The notes beneath the pieces are model-generated. The model did not search any database. It saw only the letters and a list, made by a program, of their open reading frames with translations, and was not told where the DNA came from. Positions 1-9,051 of a stretch of DNA of 64,000 nt are shown one piece after another. Position 1 is the first letter of the stretch. Each line of letters opens with the position of its first letter. The position numbers and the translations under genes are program-made. The stretch comes from Nocardia sp. CC227C (GTDB taxonomy: Bacteria; Actinomycetota; Actinomycetes; Mycobacteriales; Mycobacteriaceae): assembly GCF_030767025.1 (NCBI RefSeq), contig NZ_JASITE010000012.1, forward strand, positions 124,001 to 188,000, given 5' to 3'.

Positions 1-273
1 GCCGGTACGCAGATTCCGCTGCCGCATGTGCCCGCCATCGTCATCGATTCCGCCATGTGGCCCGCGCATCCGCAATGGAACTCCAACGGCAGCCATACGC
101 TGCCCGGTGGGAATCCGCCGCTGCCGCGACTCGCGGCGGTGAACTTTCACGACCCGAGGATGTCGGTCACCCACGCCGGGGCGACCTGCCAAATCACTTT
201 CACGGGTGCGGCCGTGTGCACCTCGATGGGACATGGATTCAGTCAATGGGGACCGGTGCCGCATGGCTACTGA
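1..273 (+). CDS. hypothetical protein, 5' end outside window
   Basis: The frame is open from base 1 and stops with TGA at 271-273, so only about 90 C-terminal residues are visible. The segment is rich in Pro, His, Gly and Trp, has two cysteines close together (ATCQITF...AVCTS) and ends in QWGPVPHGY. No transmembrane segment is seen. The composition fits the tail of a secreted protein, but I do not recognise a family. It converges on the secreted esterase gene on the other strand, 20 bp away. An internal GTG at 28 exists but the frame continues upstream of it, so truncation by the window edge is the likelier reading. Confidence 0.5.
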   Translation, partial: AGTQIPLPHVPAIVIDSAMWPAHPQWNSNGSHTLPGGNPPLPRLAAVNFHDPRMSVTHAGATCQITFTGAAVCTSMGHGFSQWGPVPHGY

Positions 274-292
274 CCCCCATGACCGCTACCGC

Positions 293-907
293 CTACCGGT
301 ACCAGACGCCGGAATCCCAAGGGCCGTAATTCCATACATTGAAATCGTAACGGCTGTGCGCGCCGCCGAAGAAGTAGCCCCACCAGCCCGCGGACGTATC
401 GCAGATCTGGTCGTCGCGATTGCACACCGTCAGCACCGGAAAGCCGCCGAACCAATCGTCGACACCGGCGAGCGGATATCCGACGATGCCACTCCCGGGA
501 GTGGACGACAATCCGCCCCACCCGGGGCCGGGAGCCCGTTTCGGATCGGACAGCAGAATGGCATTGGCATTGCCGACATCCTGATGCGCGGTGACCCAGG
601 CGTGCAGGATGCCCGCGCCCTCGCTGTGTCCGATGAGCCGGATGTGGTCACCCGGGCACTGATTGCGGTGCGACCAGAACAGCCGGTCGAGTTCGTTCAA
701 CCCCGACATCGGGTCGAGCGAGTTGTAACCGACGGGCTGATTCACGAATGGGACGAACACCGACGATGTGTTGTCCCCGAGGCCGCCGATTCCGATGGCC
801 CAGTCGCCGCCGCAGGGGTCGGCGTGCGCGGTCGGGCTCATCGGATGCGCGATGGAAAGGAAAAATGCCAGCAGTAATGCGGCGAAGAGCGCCGTTGCTC
901 TACGCAT
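293..907 (-). CDS. secreted cutinase/PE-PPE-domain-like serine esterase
   Basis: A 204-residue protein with a classical signal peptide: basic MRR, a hydrophobic core at about 5-20 and an Ala-x-Ala cleavage site near residue 29. The mature part has an alpha/beta-hydrolase nucleophile elbow GHSEG (Ser95). Candidate acid and base are the Asp pair in NRDDQICD (165-166) and His184 in GGAHSRYD, a spacing typical of cutinase or PE-PPE-domain esterases. Four cysteines (32, 84, 162, 169) could form disulfides, consistent with export. The substrate is probably a short acyl or cell-wall lipid ester, which is inference. It stands alone, convergent with the truncated gene upstream. Confidence 0.8.
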   Translation of the reverse strand: MRRATALFAALLLAFFLSIAHPMSPTAHADPCGGDWAIGIGGLGDNTSSVFVPFVNQPVGYNSLDPMSGLNELDRLFWSHRNQCPGDHIRLIGHSEGAGILHAWVTAHQDVGNANAILLSDPKRAPGPGWGGLSSTPGSGIVGYPLAGVDDWFGGFPVLTVCNRDDQICDTSAGWWGYFFGGAHSRYDFNVWNYGPWDSGVWYR

Positions 908-1173
908 GGTCGTAACTTTCTGAAATTGTCAGGTCTCCGGGTCCGGCCCGGCTTCAGCCCGGGGTACCCGAAAATTGCTGGTGTTCTTGATTCCTGGCGC
1001 AACGGTTACACGGGCCGTGCGCTCCGATGCCGTTATGCGATGTCGCGGGGCTTCGGCCCGGTATGCGGCCGGGCTTGCCGGACATTTCCCGGACCCGGCT
1101 ACCTGGCGCGGACCGCGCCGCGCGGGGACACTGAGAACGTAGCGCCGAATTCGTCCCCCCAGGAGTAGATGCG

Positions 1174-1557
1174 ATGACGAACAACGGGCCCTTCGGGGTC
1201 GATCCGGAAGACTTCGAACGTGCCCTGCGGGAGGCTGGTATCGAAATCCGCGACCTGCTCGACAAGGCGTCGGAGTACCTCGACCGCACCAGCGCGAATC
1301 CGTTGACGGCCCTGCTGGGCCAGTTCGTCCAGCCGCAGCGTCCCCGGCCGCCGAAGCCGGAGGGTGAGACCACCGGCGAGACCGGCAGCGGGGTGTGGGC
1401 CGTCTACACCATCGAGGAGGACGGCGGGGCCCGCGTGGACCAGGTGTTCCCCAGCGAGCTGGAAGCCCTCCGTTCGCACCGCGACAACACCGATGCCCGC
1501 CGCCGGGTGCGCTTCCTGCCCTACGGGGTGCCCGCCAGCGTGCTGGACGCCCCGTGA
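1174..1557 (+). CDS. conserved hypothetical small soluble protein
   Basis: A 127-residue protein preceded by a good AGGAG ribosome site at 1161-1165, 8 nt before the ATG. The N-terminal half (about 1-50) is charged and looks helical. A Pro-rich linker (VQPQRPRPPKPEG) leads to a compact C-terminal half with VWAVYTIEEDGGARVDQVFPSELEALRSHRD and RRRVRFLPYGV, suggesting a small beta-alpha domain. There is no signal peptide or membrane segment. I recognise it only as an actinobacterial conserved unknown. It converges on the TerD-family gene with 7 bp between the stops. Confidence 0.7.
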   Translation: MTNNGPFGVDPEDFERALREAGIEIRDLLDKASEYLDRTSANPLTALLGQFVQPQRPRPPKPEGETTGETGSGVWAVYTIEEDGGARVDQVFPSELEALRSHRDNTDARRRVRFLPYGVPASVLDAP

Positions 1558-1564
1558 CTATCCT

Positions 1565-2890
1565 TCAGTCCTTGCCCCGACCGGCTCGGATGTCGAAACC
1601 CCAGTTGTAGAGGCGGGCGATCTCGGCGACACCCGCGCCCGGCTGCCCGGCGGGCGGCCGGATGAAGGTGCATTCGCGGCGCACCACCAGCTCACCGTTG
1701 ATGTTCTCGATGGTCGCCAGCACGGCGTCGCGGGAATCGTCGACGCAGCCGTCCAACGTCATCTCGATCGGGGCGCTGTTGACCGGATACAGGGTCGCGG
1801 TCGCCTGGACGCCCCGGAAATCCCTGGCTCCCTCGTAGATCGAGGTGAACACCAGGATGCGGCGGAAGAACTTGGTGAAATCCAGGTTGATGTCGAGGTT
1901 CTCACCGGTGGCGCTGGAGCCGGTGCGGTCGTCCTGGTCGAGCCGGATGAACGGCGGGTTGTGCAGATCGCCGAATCGCCGGTCCAAGGCGCGCACCGAA
2001 CCGATAGCGCCGTTGACCAATTCGTAGAAACAGCACAGGTCCAGGTCCAGGCTGTTGCGTTTGCGGCCGAACAGGCCCGCGCCGCGAGTGGTGGTCCAGT
2101 TCAGGTTGACCCGCATGGTGCCGCCGGTGACGCCCGATTTGGTGAGCGAGACGGTGGGGGCTTCCTTGGTCAGCGAGATCTTGGTGAGGTTGACCGGAGC
2201 CTGGGCCGGGGTGGGTTGCGGCGGTGGCGGCGCGTACTGCTGCTGCGGCGCGGGAGGCGGTGGCGGCGAGTACTGCTGCGGGGGCGCGGGAGGCGGTGAC
2301 GCGAACTGCTGCTGCGGAGGAGGCGGCGGCGGTGTGTGCTGCTGCGCGGGGGCGGGCTCGTCGTCGACGGAGATGCCGAAATCGGTTGCCAGTCCGGCCA
2401 ATCCGGAGTCGTACCCCTGCCCGACCGCACGGAACTTCCACGCACCCTGCCGCCGGTACAGCTCACCGAGCACGAACGCGGTCTCGGTGGTCGCGTCCGC
2501 GCTGTCGAAACGCGCCAGTTCCGCGCCGTTCGCGGCATCGAGCACCCGCACGTACAGGCCCCGGAACTGCCGGAAGGTCCCGCCGGTCGTGGAGGCCGCG
2601 ATCACGATGGTCTCGATCTGCGGTTCGACCTGCGCCAGCCGCGCCGACAGCACATCCAGCACCGTCGTCCCGTGCTGCTTGCCCTCGTGCCGGACCGCCC
2701 CGGACGGATGCGCGGGCTGGTTGTAGAACACGAAATCGGCGTCGGAGCGGACCTTTCCGCCCACCAGCAGCAGCGCGGACGCGTCGGCATCCGGAACACC
2801 CGGGCCCGCTTGCCATCCCAGTTCGATGCGGACCGCGTTCGCCGGGACCGCTACGTTGGTCCCCTTCATCATCCCCACGGCAGTCAACAT
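1565..2890 (-). CDS. TerD-family stress/tellurium-resistance protein with second TerD-like half
   Basis: A 441-residue protein. Residues about 8-165 carry a TerD domain: the KGTNVAVP start, SDADFVFYNQP, the acidic calcium-binding-type strand region, and a VRVLDAANGAELARFDSADATTETAFVLGELYRR block. A Pro/Gln-rich linker at about 178-235 has repeated QQQ and PPPPP runs. It leads to a second TerA/TerD-like half with MRVNLNWT, LDLDLCCFYEL and DINLDFTKFFRRILVFTSIYEG. TerD-family proteins bind calcium and act in tellurite or envelope-stress responses; the specific role here is unknown. The start is uncertain. The 2890 ATG has no clear ribosome site, and MMKGTNV at 2872/2869 matches the usual family N terminus better. 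Confidence 0.85.
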   Translation of the reverse strand: MLTAVGMMKGTNVAVPANAVRIELGWQAGPGVPDADASALLLVGGKVRSDADFVFYNQPAHPSGAVRHEGKQHGTTVLDVLSARLAQVEPQIETIVIAASTTGGTFRQFRGLYVRVLDAANGAELARFDSADATTETAFVLGELYRRQGAWKFRAVGQGYDSGLAGLATDFGISVDDEPAPAQQHTPPPPPPQQQFASPPPAPPQQYSPPPPPAPQQQYAPPPPQPTPAQAPVNLTKISLTKEAPTVSLTKSGVTGGTMRVNLNWTTTRGAGLFGRKRNSLDLDLCCFYELVNGAIGSVRALDRRFGDLHNPPFIRLDQDDRTGSSATGENLDINLDFTKFFRRILVFTSIYEGARDFRGVQATATLYPVNSAPIEMTLDGCVDDSRDAVLATIENINGELVVRRECTFIRPPAGQPGAGVAEIARLYNWGFDIRAGRGKD

Positions 2891-3034
2891 ATACGATCCG
2901 GCCGCGCACCGCCCCGGTGCCGCGGATCGTCACCGCCACCGCCACCGCCCCGGCCCCACCCGGGCCGCCGACGGAATTCCGGCTGCGCGCGGTCGGCGGA
3001 TCCCTCGGCCGACCGACGACATCGCGGCGGTCCG

Positions 3035-4690
3035 TCACTTGGCATCGCCGTAACACTCCACCACCGCCGTCGTGAACGGAAAGCGCACCGGCGTGCGGCC
3101 GAAGGCGATCCGGCCCGCGTTCGCCGCCGCATCCGTGATCGCCGTGGCGACCGTCGCGGCCTCCTCCTCCGGGCAGTGCACGATCACCTCGTCGTGTTGG
3201 AAGAAGACCAGTTCCGCACGCAACCCCGCGTGGTGCATGGTGTGCCGCAGGCCCGCGAGCACCAGCAGCGTCCAGTCGGCGGCGCTGCCCTGCACGACGA
3301 AGTTGCGGGTGAAACGGCCGCGGGCGCGGGCGGTGCCGCCGTATCCGCCGGATCGCTCACGTTCGGCGTCGGTCTCGTGGTCGATGGCGGCGGGCGGACA
3401 GGTGCGGCCGAGCCACGTGCGCACCAGACGCCCTTCCACACCGGCGTGGGCCGCATTGTCGACATACGCCATGGCGGCCGGATAGCGGCGGCGCAGTTCG
3501 GCGATATGGGTGAGGGCGTCCCCGGAGGTCTGGCCGTAGAGCGCGCCCAGCATCGCGAGCTTCGCCTGGGCGCGGTCGCCACCGAAGGCGCGGGCGGCCA
3601 GATCCGCGTACATGTCCTCGTCACGACCGGCCACCTTCATCAGTCCCGGATCGCGCGAGATCGCGGCGAGCACCCGCGGCTCCATCTGATCCACGTCGGC
3701 GACCACCAGCCGCCAGCCCGGGTCGGCGCGGATCGCGGTCCGGATCACCTTCGGAATCTGCAGCGCGCCACCGCCATTGGTGGTCCAGCGACCGGTCACC
3801 GTGCCGCCCGGCAGATATTCGGGCCGGAAGCGGCCGTCGCGCACCCACTGGTCGATCCAGGACCAGCCGTGCGCGGTGTGCAGGCGATACAGCGATTTGT
3901 AGGCCAGCAGCGGTGCGACCGCCGGGTGGTCGATCTCCTGGAGTTCCCATTTCCTGGTGGAGGACAGCGAGATTCCGGCGCGACCGAAGGCCCGGATGAT
4001 GTCCTGGGGCAGGTCCGGCCGGACCCGTGCGCCGAGGGCCCGCGACACGACATCGGCCAGCTCGGCCATGCGCCGCGGCTCCGTGCCGCCCGAGACGCGT
4101 TCGCCCAGCATCGAATCGAGCAGTTCGCGGTGGATGTCCGCCCGCCACGGTATGCCCGCCCGCGACATCTCCGCGGCCACCAGCATGCCCGCGGACTCGG
4201 CGGCGAGCAGCAGCCGCATTCGTTCCGGGTGTTCGGTCCGCGCCACGCGGGCCACCTGCCCCGCGTAGACCTCCAGCAACGCGGTCAATTCGTCGGTGCC
4301 GGGCGGGAGCGGCACCGGTCCCGAGTCGAACAGGGTCGGCTCGGTGTCGGCGGCGCGGGCGGGTGCGTCCGGTGGCACCGGAAGGCCGTGCAACCGCGCC
4401 CACGCGGCCGCCAGGGAGCGCGCCTGACCTGCCTGCCCCTCCTCGTGCCCGATCAGCAGCGACTCGGCGGCCTCCACGTCGTAGCAGCGCTCGACGCGCA
4501 CGCCGGCCGCCAGCAGACGCCGGTAGATCTCACCGGTGGATCGCCAGACCCACCGCTCCACCTCCGGGCGCGAGCGCACCGCATCGGCCAGCGCGGGCTC
4601 GTACAGCACCGGCCCCGCGGGCCGACCGTCCGAACCCAGCGGACACAGACGCGCCCCACCGTCACCGGTCTCCGCCACCGCCCATCGCAT
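3035..4690 (-). CDS. family-A DNA polymerase-like protein (exonuclease/polymerase annotation family)
   Basis: A 551-residue protein with a family-A polymerase palm and fingers in its C-terminal half. Motif A is ADVDQMEPR (Asp332), motif B is R373-x3-K377-x3-L381-x3-Y385-G386, and motif C is FFQHDE (498-501). TGRWTTNGGGALQIPK (299-314) matches the conserved Pol I TGR...LQNIP segment. The N-terminal 150 residues hold the position of a 3'-5' exonuclease domain, but I see no DxE exonuclease motif, so proofreading is doubtful. The O-helix aromatic position (Phe762 in E. coli Pol I) is Leu. The protein is shorter than PolA, lacks the 5' nuclease domain, and is a paralogue rather than the replicative-repair PolA. 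It may act in DNA repair (inference). Confidence 0.85.
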   Translation of the reverse strand: MRWAVAETGDGGARLCPLGSDGRPAGPVLYEPALADAVRSRPEVERWVWRSTGEIYRRLLAAGVRVERCYDVEAAESLLIGHEEGQAGQARSLAAAWARLHGLPVPPDAPARAADTEPTLFDSGPVPLPPGTDELTALLEVYAGQVARVARTEHPERMRLLLAAESAGMLVAAEMSRAGIPWRADIHRELLDSMLGERVSGGTEPRRMAELADVVSRALGARVRPDLPQDIIRAFGRAGISLSSTRKWELQEIDHPAVAPLLAYKSLYRLHTAHGWSWIDQWVRDGRFRPEYLPGGTVTGRWTTNGGGALQIPKVIRTAIRADPGWRLVVADVDQMEPRVLAAISRDPGLMKVAGRDEDMYADLAARAFGGDRAQAKLAMLGALYGQTSGDALTHIAELRRRYPAAMAYVDNAAHAGVEGRLVRTWLGRTCPPAAIDHETDAERERSGGYGGTARARGRFTRNFVVQGSAADWTLLVLAGLRHTMHHAGLRAELVFFQHDEVIVHCPEEEAATVATAITDAAANAGRIAFGRTPVRFPFTTAVVECYGDAK

Positions 4691-4754
4691 GGTCAGAGTC
4701 TCGCACCGGGTACGGACATGCTTCGCCCGTCCACCGTGAGACGGGCTCGGCGGC

Positions 4755-5294
4755 TCAGACCACCTTCACGCTCAGCACCTGGTGGCTGCCGCCGCGGTAG
4801 CCGCCCGCGATGCATCCGGTGACGGCCGCCGGAGTCACCTCCGGGGGTGCGGTCACGACCTGCAAGGTCTTCCCGGAGCCGAGGCCGCCGACGACTTTCA
4901 GATGATTGGTGGACTGCTGTCCAAGCGTCCACTCCCAGGATCCGATCACATGGCTGTTCACGCCGTTGTCCCAGATGACGAGCAGATCGGCGCGTCCACC
5001 GCGACTGCCGTAACAGGTCGCGGCCGGTTCGAAGCTGGTGCCGATAATGGTTCCCACCCCGATATCGTCGGGAGCCCCGTGGCAGCCGACCAGGTGTCCG
5101 CCGATATTGCTGGCCATCGGCGCTTGGGAACTACCCGTGATACCCGGTCCATTCGCCTGCCAGGCGATCGAGCCCGCCGAACAGCCGCCGCTGTCCAGCT
5201 CCGGCTGGGCCGATGCGGTGCCGCCGACGCATATCCCGGCGATCGAGAAAGCCGCCGCCACCGCGGCGATGAGCGAACCTCGCAATGTCGACAT
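4755..5294 (-). CDS. secreted hypothetical protein
   Basis: A 179-residue protein beginning MSTLRGSLIAAVAAAFSIAG, with a clear signal peptide and predicted cleavage after ASA near residue 29. The ATG at 5294 has an AGAGAGG ribosome site 7-10 nt upstream. A longer open frame starts at 5414, but it has no ribosome site and would bury the signal peptide, so I prefer 5294. The mature part has four cysteines and several Gly-rich turns, with ATCYGSRGGRADLLVIWDNGVNSHVIGSWEW suggesting a beta-rich fold. No enzyme motif is seen and I do not recognise the family. Confidence 0.7.
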   Translation of the reverse strand: MSTLRGSLIAAVAAAFSIAGICVGGTASAQPELDSGGCSAGSIAWQANGPGITGSSQAPMASNIGGHLVGCHGAPDDIGVGTIIGTSFEPAATCYGSRGGRADLLVIWDNGVNSHVIGSWEWTLGQQSTNHLKVVGGLGSGKTLQVVTAPPEVTPAAVTGCIAGGYRGGSHQVLSVKVV

Positions 5295-5418
5295 GTCCCA
5301 CACCTCTCTGTAGATCATCGTTGATCGAACTAGAGCGGCTTCAACATCGTCTGATTCGAGATTAGGCAGCGGCGATCCGGCGCGCAATCGGGGTACGGGT
5401 AGTGCTATCCGCATTGAT

Positions 5419-5433
5419 GTGACACGCTGTTAC
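5419..5433. promoter_or_regulatory. candidate operator, imperfect dyad upstream of hydrolase gene
   Basis: GTGACA, CGC, TGTTAC forms a near-perfect inverted repeat (one mismatch) 30-44 bp before the GTG of the epoxide-hydrolase-like gene. It is followed by an AT-richer stretch that could hold a -10. No regulator gene is adjacent. Confidence 0.25.
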
Positions 5434-5462
5434 GTCAATACCGTGAGCACGAGGAGGCGCCC

Positions 5463-6383
5463 GTGTCGACCGCCGCCGACCCATCCGCACGCGATCAGGA
5501 CGACAGCCCCCGCCGCATCACCGCCTTCCACCGCGACGGCCTGGCCTTCCCCGTCACCGATTCCGGCCCACTCGACGGCGAGCCGGTCCTGCTGCTGCAC
5601 GGCTGGCCGCAGGACTCCCGCAGCTGGGACGCGGTGGCCGCCGCCCTGAATCAGCTCGGCTACCGGACCTTCGCACCGAATATGCGCGGAGCCAGCCCCA
5701 CCGCCGCACCCCGCTGGCGCTGGTCCTATCGACTCGACGAGCTGGCCCGGGACGTGCTCGCCATGGCCGACGGGATCGGACGGCCGGTGCACGTGGTCGG
5801 CCACGACTGGGGCGCGGCCGCCGCCTGGGCCGCCGCCACCGCCGGGCAGCACCGAATGCGTTCTCTCACCGCCCTTTCCGTCCCCCACCCGACCGCGTTC
5901 CTGCGCGCCATGCTCACCAGCCGCCAAGCCCTGGCGTCCTGGTACATGCACGTCTTCCAGCTCCCCCTGCTCCCGGAACTGATGGTCCGCACCCCGCTGT
6001 TCCGCCGCCTGCTCGAACGCACCGGCCAACCGGCGGCTGTCGCCCTGCGCGACGGAAACCGCCTACGCGACAGGATAATCGCCCGCGGCGGCCTGCACTG
6101 GTACCGCGGCATGCCCTTCTCCTCCCCCGGCCGCCTCCGCTCCCGCGTCACCGTCCCCACCCTCCAGGTCTGGAGCGACCGCGACACCGCCGTCCTCGCC
6201 ACCGGCGCGGAACTGTCGAGCCGCTACGTCGACGGGCCGTACCGCTTCGAGGTGCTGCCGGGGGTATCCCATTGGATTCCCGACGAAGCTCCGGAGGCCG
6301 TGACTCGGCTGCTGGTCGAGCATTTCGAGGCGAGCAAGGCTGGCGACGACCGACGTCGACCCAGCCCGGCCGACGGATCATGA
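5463..6383 (+). CDS. alpha/beta hydrolase, epoxide-hydrolase-like
   Basis: A 306-residue soluble enzyme. The oxyanion-hole motif HGWPQ (46-50) and nucleophile elbow GHDWG (113-117, Asp115 as nucleophile) are those of the soluble epoxide hydrolase and haloalkane dehalogenase group. Asp239 or Asp241 (WSDRDTAV) and His270 (GVSHWIP) complete the triad. An Asp nucleophile favours epoxide hydrolase over esterase. The cap region (about 145-215) contains HWYRGM, where a ring-opening Tyr could sit. Translation starts at GTG 5463, with GAGGAGG 5-11 nt upstream. The last 20 residues are polar and probably disordered. Confidence 0.85.
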   Translation: MSTAADPSARDQDDSPRRITAFHRDGLAFPVTDSGPLDGEPVLLLHGWPQDSRSWDAVAAALNQLGYRTFAPNMRGASPTAAPRWRWSYRLDELARDVLAMADGIGRPVHVVGHDWGAAAAWAAATAGQHRMRSLTALSVPHPTAFLRAMLTSRQALASWYMHVFQLPLLPELMVRTPLFRRLLERTGQPAAVALRDGNRLRDRIIARGGLHWYRGMPFSSPGRLRSRVTVPTLQVWSDRDTAVLATGAELSSRYVDGPYRFEVLPGVSHWIPDEAPEAVTRLLVEHFEASKAGDDRRRPSPADGS

Positions 6384-6861
6384 CACGGGCGCACGACGCG
6401 CCAGCCGGACCGCACGCCGCGCGCCCGCCCGCGACGATCAGGCCGGGCACGACCAGATCCGGACGCGGGACGAAAGGCGGCGGTGGCGAAATCGCCCAGC
6501 CGCTGAGGGTAGGCGAGGACCCGGCGCGGTCCCCGACGGCGGGTAGCGATCCGGCCCGTCCCACCAATCAGCCACTGCGGGAATCGAATCAACGCCTGTT
6601 CGCGACGACGGCTCACGCGCGGTGAGTACGGCCAGCATCGGCAGCGGCGTCCAGCCCGCGAGCAGCGCGGGGTCCGCCGGGAGGACGGACGCACCGGCCA
6701 TCGCGATGGCGAACAGCACCGCCGCGCCGACACCGAGCCGAACCCAGCCGAGATCCGAGAGCTGGGACAGCGCGGCACCCGACCCCGCCACGTATTGACC
6801 TCGGCGTGATGGATTGAGAGGCTTTGGACTCCATCGACTCAATCTGGCGGGAGAACTCGAT
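6384..6861. other. gene-poor stretch, possible minus-strand remnant
   Basis: This 478-bp gap has no convincing gene. On the minus strand, 6438-6842 is open (134 codons) and encodes a hydrophobic stretch, RLGVGAAVLFAIAMAG, followed by a second weak one. The remainder becomes Arg/Pro/Ser-rich and lacks codon structure, and no ribosome site precedes the start. It may be a decayed fragment of a membrane-protein gene or chance coding. The final 50 bp carry the ribosome site of the enoyl-CoA hydratase gene. Confidence 0.35.
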
Positions 6862-7719
6862 ATGGCCGATGACGGCGGACGCTCCGGCGGCGAGATGACC
6901 TATTCGACGATCACCTACGCGGTCGAGGAGGCCATCGCGACCATCACGCTCGCTCGCCCGCAGGCCCGCAACGGCTTCACCCTCACCATGGCCGACGAGT
7001 TGGGTGCGGCACTGGCGGCCGCCGACCGGGACGATGAGGTGCGGGTGATCGTAGTGACCGCGCAGGGTGAATACTTCTGTGTCGGAATGGATTTCGCCGA
7101 ACCGTCGATCGGCGACTTCGACGACCCGGACTGGGATGAGCCGGCTACGCGCGTGGTGCGGCCCATGACGGATTCGAACAAGCCGGTGATCGTGGCGTTC
7201 CCGGGTCCGGCGGTGGGCGTGGGCATCTCCATGACGCTGGCCGCGGACTTCCGCCTCGCCAGCGAGAACGCCCGATTCGGCTTCGTCTTCGCCCGCCGCG
7301 GCCTCTTCCCCGAGGGCGGCTCGACCTGGTTCCTGCCGCAGCTGGTCGGCCTGGCCAAAGCCAAGGAGTGGATGCTCACCGGCCGCGTCTTCAGCGCCCA
7401 GGAGGCCCACGCCGCCGGTCTGATCACCAGCGTGCACTCCCCCGACGACCTCCTGCCCGCGGCCTACGCGCTGGCCCGCGAGCTGGCCGTCGACATCGCC
7501 CCGAACTCCGCCGCGGTCATCCGCCGAGCCCTGGTGGCCATGGCCGCCCACGGCAGCCCCGAAGCGGCCTTCGCCCTCGACAAGAAGACGATCCCGCACG
7601 CCTCCACCAGTCCCGATCTGGCCGAAGGCATTTCATCCTTCCTGGAGAAGCGCACCCCCCGGTTCACCGGCGTCACCGCCACCGACCTGCCGGACCTGAC
7701 CGCCTGGCTGGAGCGATAA
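6862..7719 (+). CDS. enoyl-CoA hydratase/isomerase family (crotonase fold)
   Basis: A protein of about 285 residues. The N-terminal ITYAVEEAIATITLARPQARNGFTLTMADELGAAL matches the crotonase entry strand. GEYFCVGMDFAE is the first oxyanion-hole region, and GPAVGVGISMTLAADFRLASENARFGFVFARRGLFPEGGSTWFLPQLVG is the conserved catalytic block, with a Glu at the classical hydratase position (PEGGS). The product acts in fatty-acid or acyl-CoA catabolism. I chose ATG 6862 because GCGGGAGA lies 8-14 nt upstream; ATG 6895 (MTYSTITY) is the alternative. An upstream in-frame start at 6814 lacks a site. The gene seems monocistronic. Confidence 0.9.
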   Translation: MADDGGRSGGEMTYSTITYAVEEAIATITLARPQARNGFTLTMADELGAALAAADRDDEVRVIVVTAQGEYFCVGMDFAEPSIGDFDDPDWDEPATRVVRPMTDSNKPVIVAFPGPAVGVGISMTLAADFRLASENARFGFVFARRGLFPEGGSTWFLPQLVGLAKAKEWMLTGRVFSAQEAHAAGLITSVHSPDDLLPAAYALARELAVDIAPNSAAVIRRALVAMAAHGSPEAAFALDKKTIPHASTSPDLAEGISSFLEKRTPRFTGVTATDLPDLTAWLER

Positions 7720-7785
7720 CGCCGGGCAACGCGACACTTCGCCGCCACCGTTCGCCGCTCTCGAGCATGTCGTCTACGCATATCC

Positions 7786-7831
7786 ACCCATGTCGGCCCG
7801 GCGGGGAATGGGCGAATCGGCCGATGTGGGT
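7786..7831. promoter_or_regulatory. long imperfect inverted repeat upstream of monooxygenase operon
   Basis: Two 13-nt arms (7786-7798 ACCCATGTCGGCC; 7819-7831 GGCCGATGTGGGT) pair at 11 of 13 positions across a 20-nt spacer. It lies 55-100 bp before the monooxygenase ATG. It could be a pair of regulator half-sites (the LuxR-type gene is next in the operon) or an mRNA hairpin. Confidence 0.3.
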
Positions 7832-7886
7832 CGGGGCGGTCCACCCATAGCGTCGGTGTTCTCACCAGCACGTCAGGGAGGACACC

Positions 7887-8999
7887 ATGACCACGCAACA
7901 CATCGAGACACTCATCATCGGGGCCGGACAGGCCGGACTGTCGACCGGATACCACCTGCGGCGGCTCGGGCGACCGTTCCTGATCGTCGACCGCGACAAG
8001 CGGATCGGGGACAACTGGCGCAGGCACTACGACTCGTTGCGGCTGTACACCCCGGCCAAGTACACGAGCCTGCCCGGCATGGCGTTCCCGGCGGCAGACC
8101 GGTGGAGTTATCCGGGCAAGGACGAGGTCGCCGACTACCTGGAGCGGTACGCGCTGCATCAGGAGCTTCCCGTGCGCATGAGCACCAGCGTGGACCGGCT
8201 GACGGCCCGCCCGGAAGGCGGCTACCGCGCCCGGATCGGCGCGGACACGATCACCTGTGACAACGTGGTGGTCGCGACGGGCACATTCGGTCGTACCTCG
8301 TATCGGCCGGAGTTCGCGGCGGAACTCGATCCCGGAATCACCCAACTGCATTCCAGCGAGTACCGGCGACCGGACCAGCTCCAGGAAGGTCCGGCCCTAG
8401 TTGTCGGCGCCTCGCATTCGGGGACCGATATCGCGTACGAGCTGGCGGCCACCCGACCGACGATCCTGTGCGGGCGCGATTGCGGACAGATCCCGTTGCG
8501 CTGGGACTCGCGCCGGATCAAGGTCGCGCTGCCGGTGCTCATGTTCGTGTGGCGTCACATCCTCACCCGCCGCACGCCGATGGGCCGGAAAGAGATGCGC
8601 GAGGTGCGGTTCCACGGTGGACCGATGCTGCGGGTCAAGCGCGCCGATCTCGCCGCGCGTGACGTGCGACGGACGACCGCCCGGGTGCGCGGGGTGCGCG
8701 ACGGCATGCCGGAATTGGACGACGGCACCGTGCCGGATGTGCGAAACGTCATCTGGGCGACCGGCTTCCAGCAGGTATTCGACTGGATCGAGGTGCCCGT
8801 CATCGGCGACGACGGCTGGCCGCAGGAGTACCGCGGCGTGGTCGACGAGTCACCCGGATTGTTCTTCTGCGGCCTCAGCTTCCAGTACGCGTTCTCCTCC
8901 ATGGTGTTCCCCGGAGTGGGCCGCGACGCCGAGTACGTCGCACGCCGGATCGCCGCGCGAGCGACCGGCCGAACCGTCGCGCGGGAGGCCGCAGCGTAA
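7887..8999 (+). CDS. flavin-dependent monooxygenase/NAD(P)-binding oxidoreductase
   Basis: A 370-residue protein with the FAD-binding Rossmann motif GAGQAG (12-17) at the N terminus and a second nucleotide-binding GASHSG near residue 173. A C-terminal ATGFQ (VIWATGFQQVFDW) is typical of class B flavoprotein monooxygenases and of the CzcO/Trk-type group. RIGDNWRRHYDSLRLYTPAKYTSLPG is the usual FAD-side loop. It probably oxidises an organic substrate with NADPH; the substrate is unknown. AGGGAGG lies 6-12 nt before the ATG. The gene is followed 52 bp later by a LuxR-family regulator on the same strand, so the two are probably cotranscribed. Confidence 0.88.
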   Translation: MTTQHIETLIIGAGQAGLSTGYHLRRLGRPFLIVDRDKRIGDNWRRHYDSLRLYTPAKYTSLPGMAFPAADRWSYPGKDEVADYLERYALHQELPVRMSTSVDRLTARPEGGYRARIGADTITCDNVVVATGTFGRTSYRPEFAAELDPGITQLHSSEYRRPDQLQEGPALVVGASHSGTDIAYELAATRPTILCGRDCGQIPLRWDSRRIKVALPVLMFVWRHILTRRTPMGRKEMREVRFHGGPMLRVKRADLAARDVRRTTARVRGVRDGMPELDDGTVPDVRNVIWATGFQQVFDWIEVPVIGDDGWPQEYRGVVDESPGLFFCGLSFQYAFSSMVFPGVGRDAEYVARRIAARATGRTVAREAAA

Positions 9000-9051
9000 T
9001 CCGACCGACCTCACGCTCGGCGCGTATCCTTCCTACCAGGAGTGATGCGCA

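Noticed and set aside
6438..6842. 134-codon minus-strand frame with one hydrophobic helix
   Set aside because: Could be a decayed membrane gene, but codon usage worsens after the first 45 residues and no homologue could be recalled.
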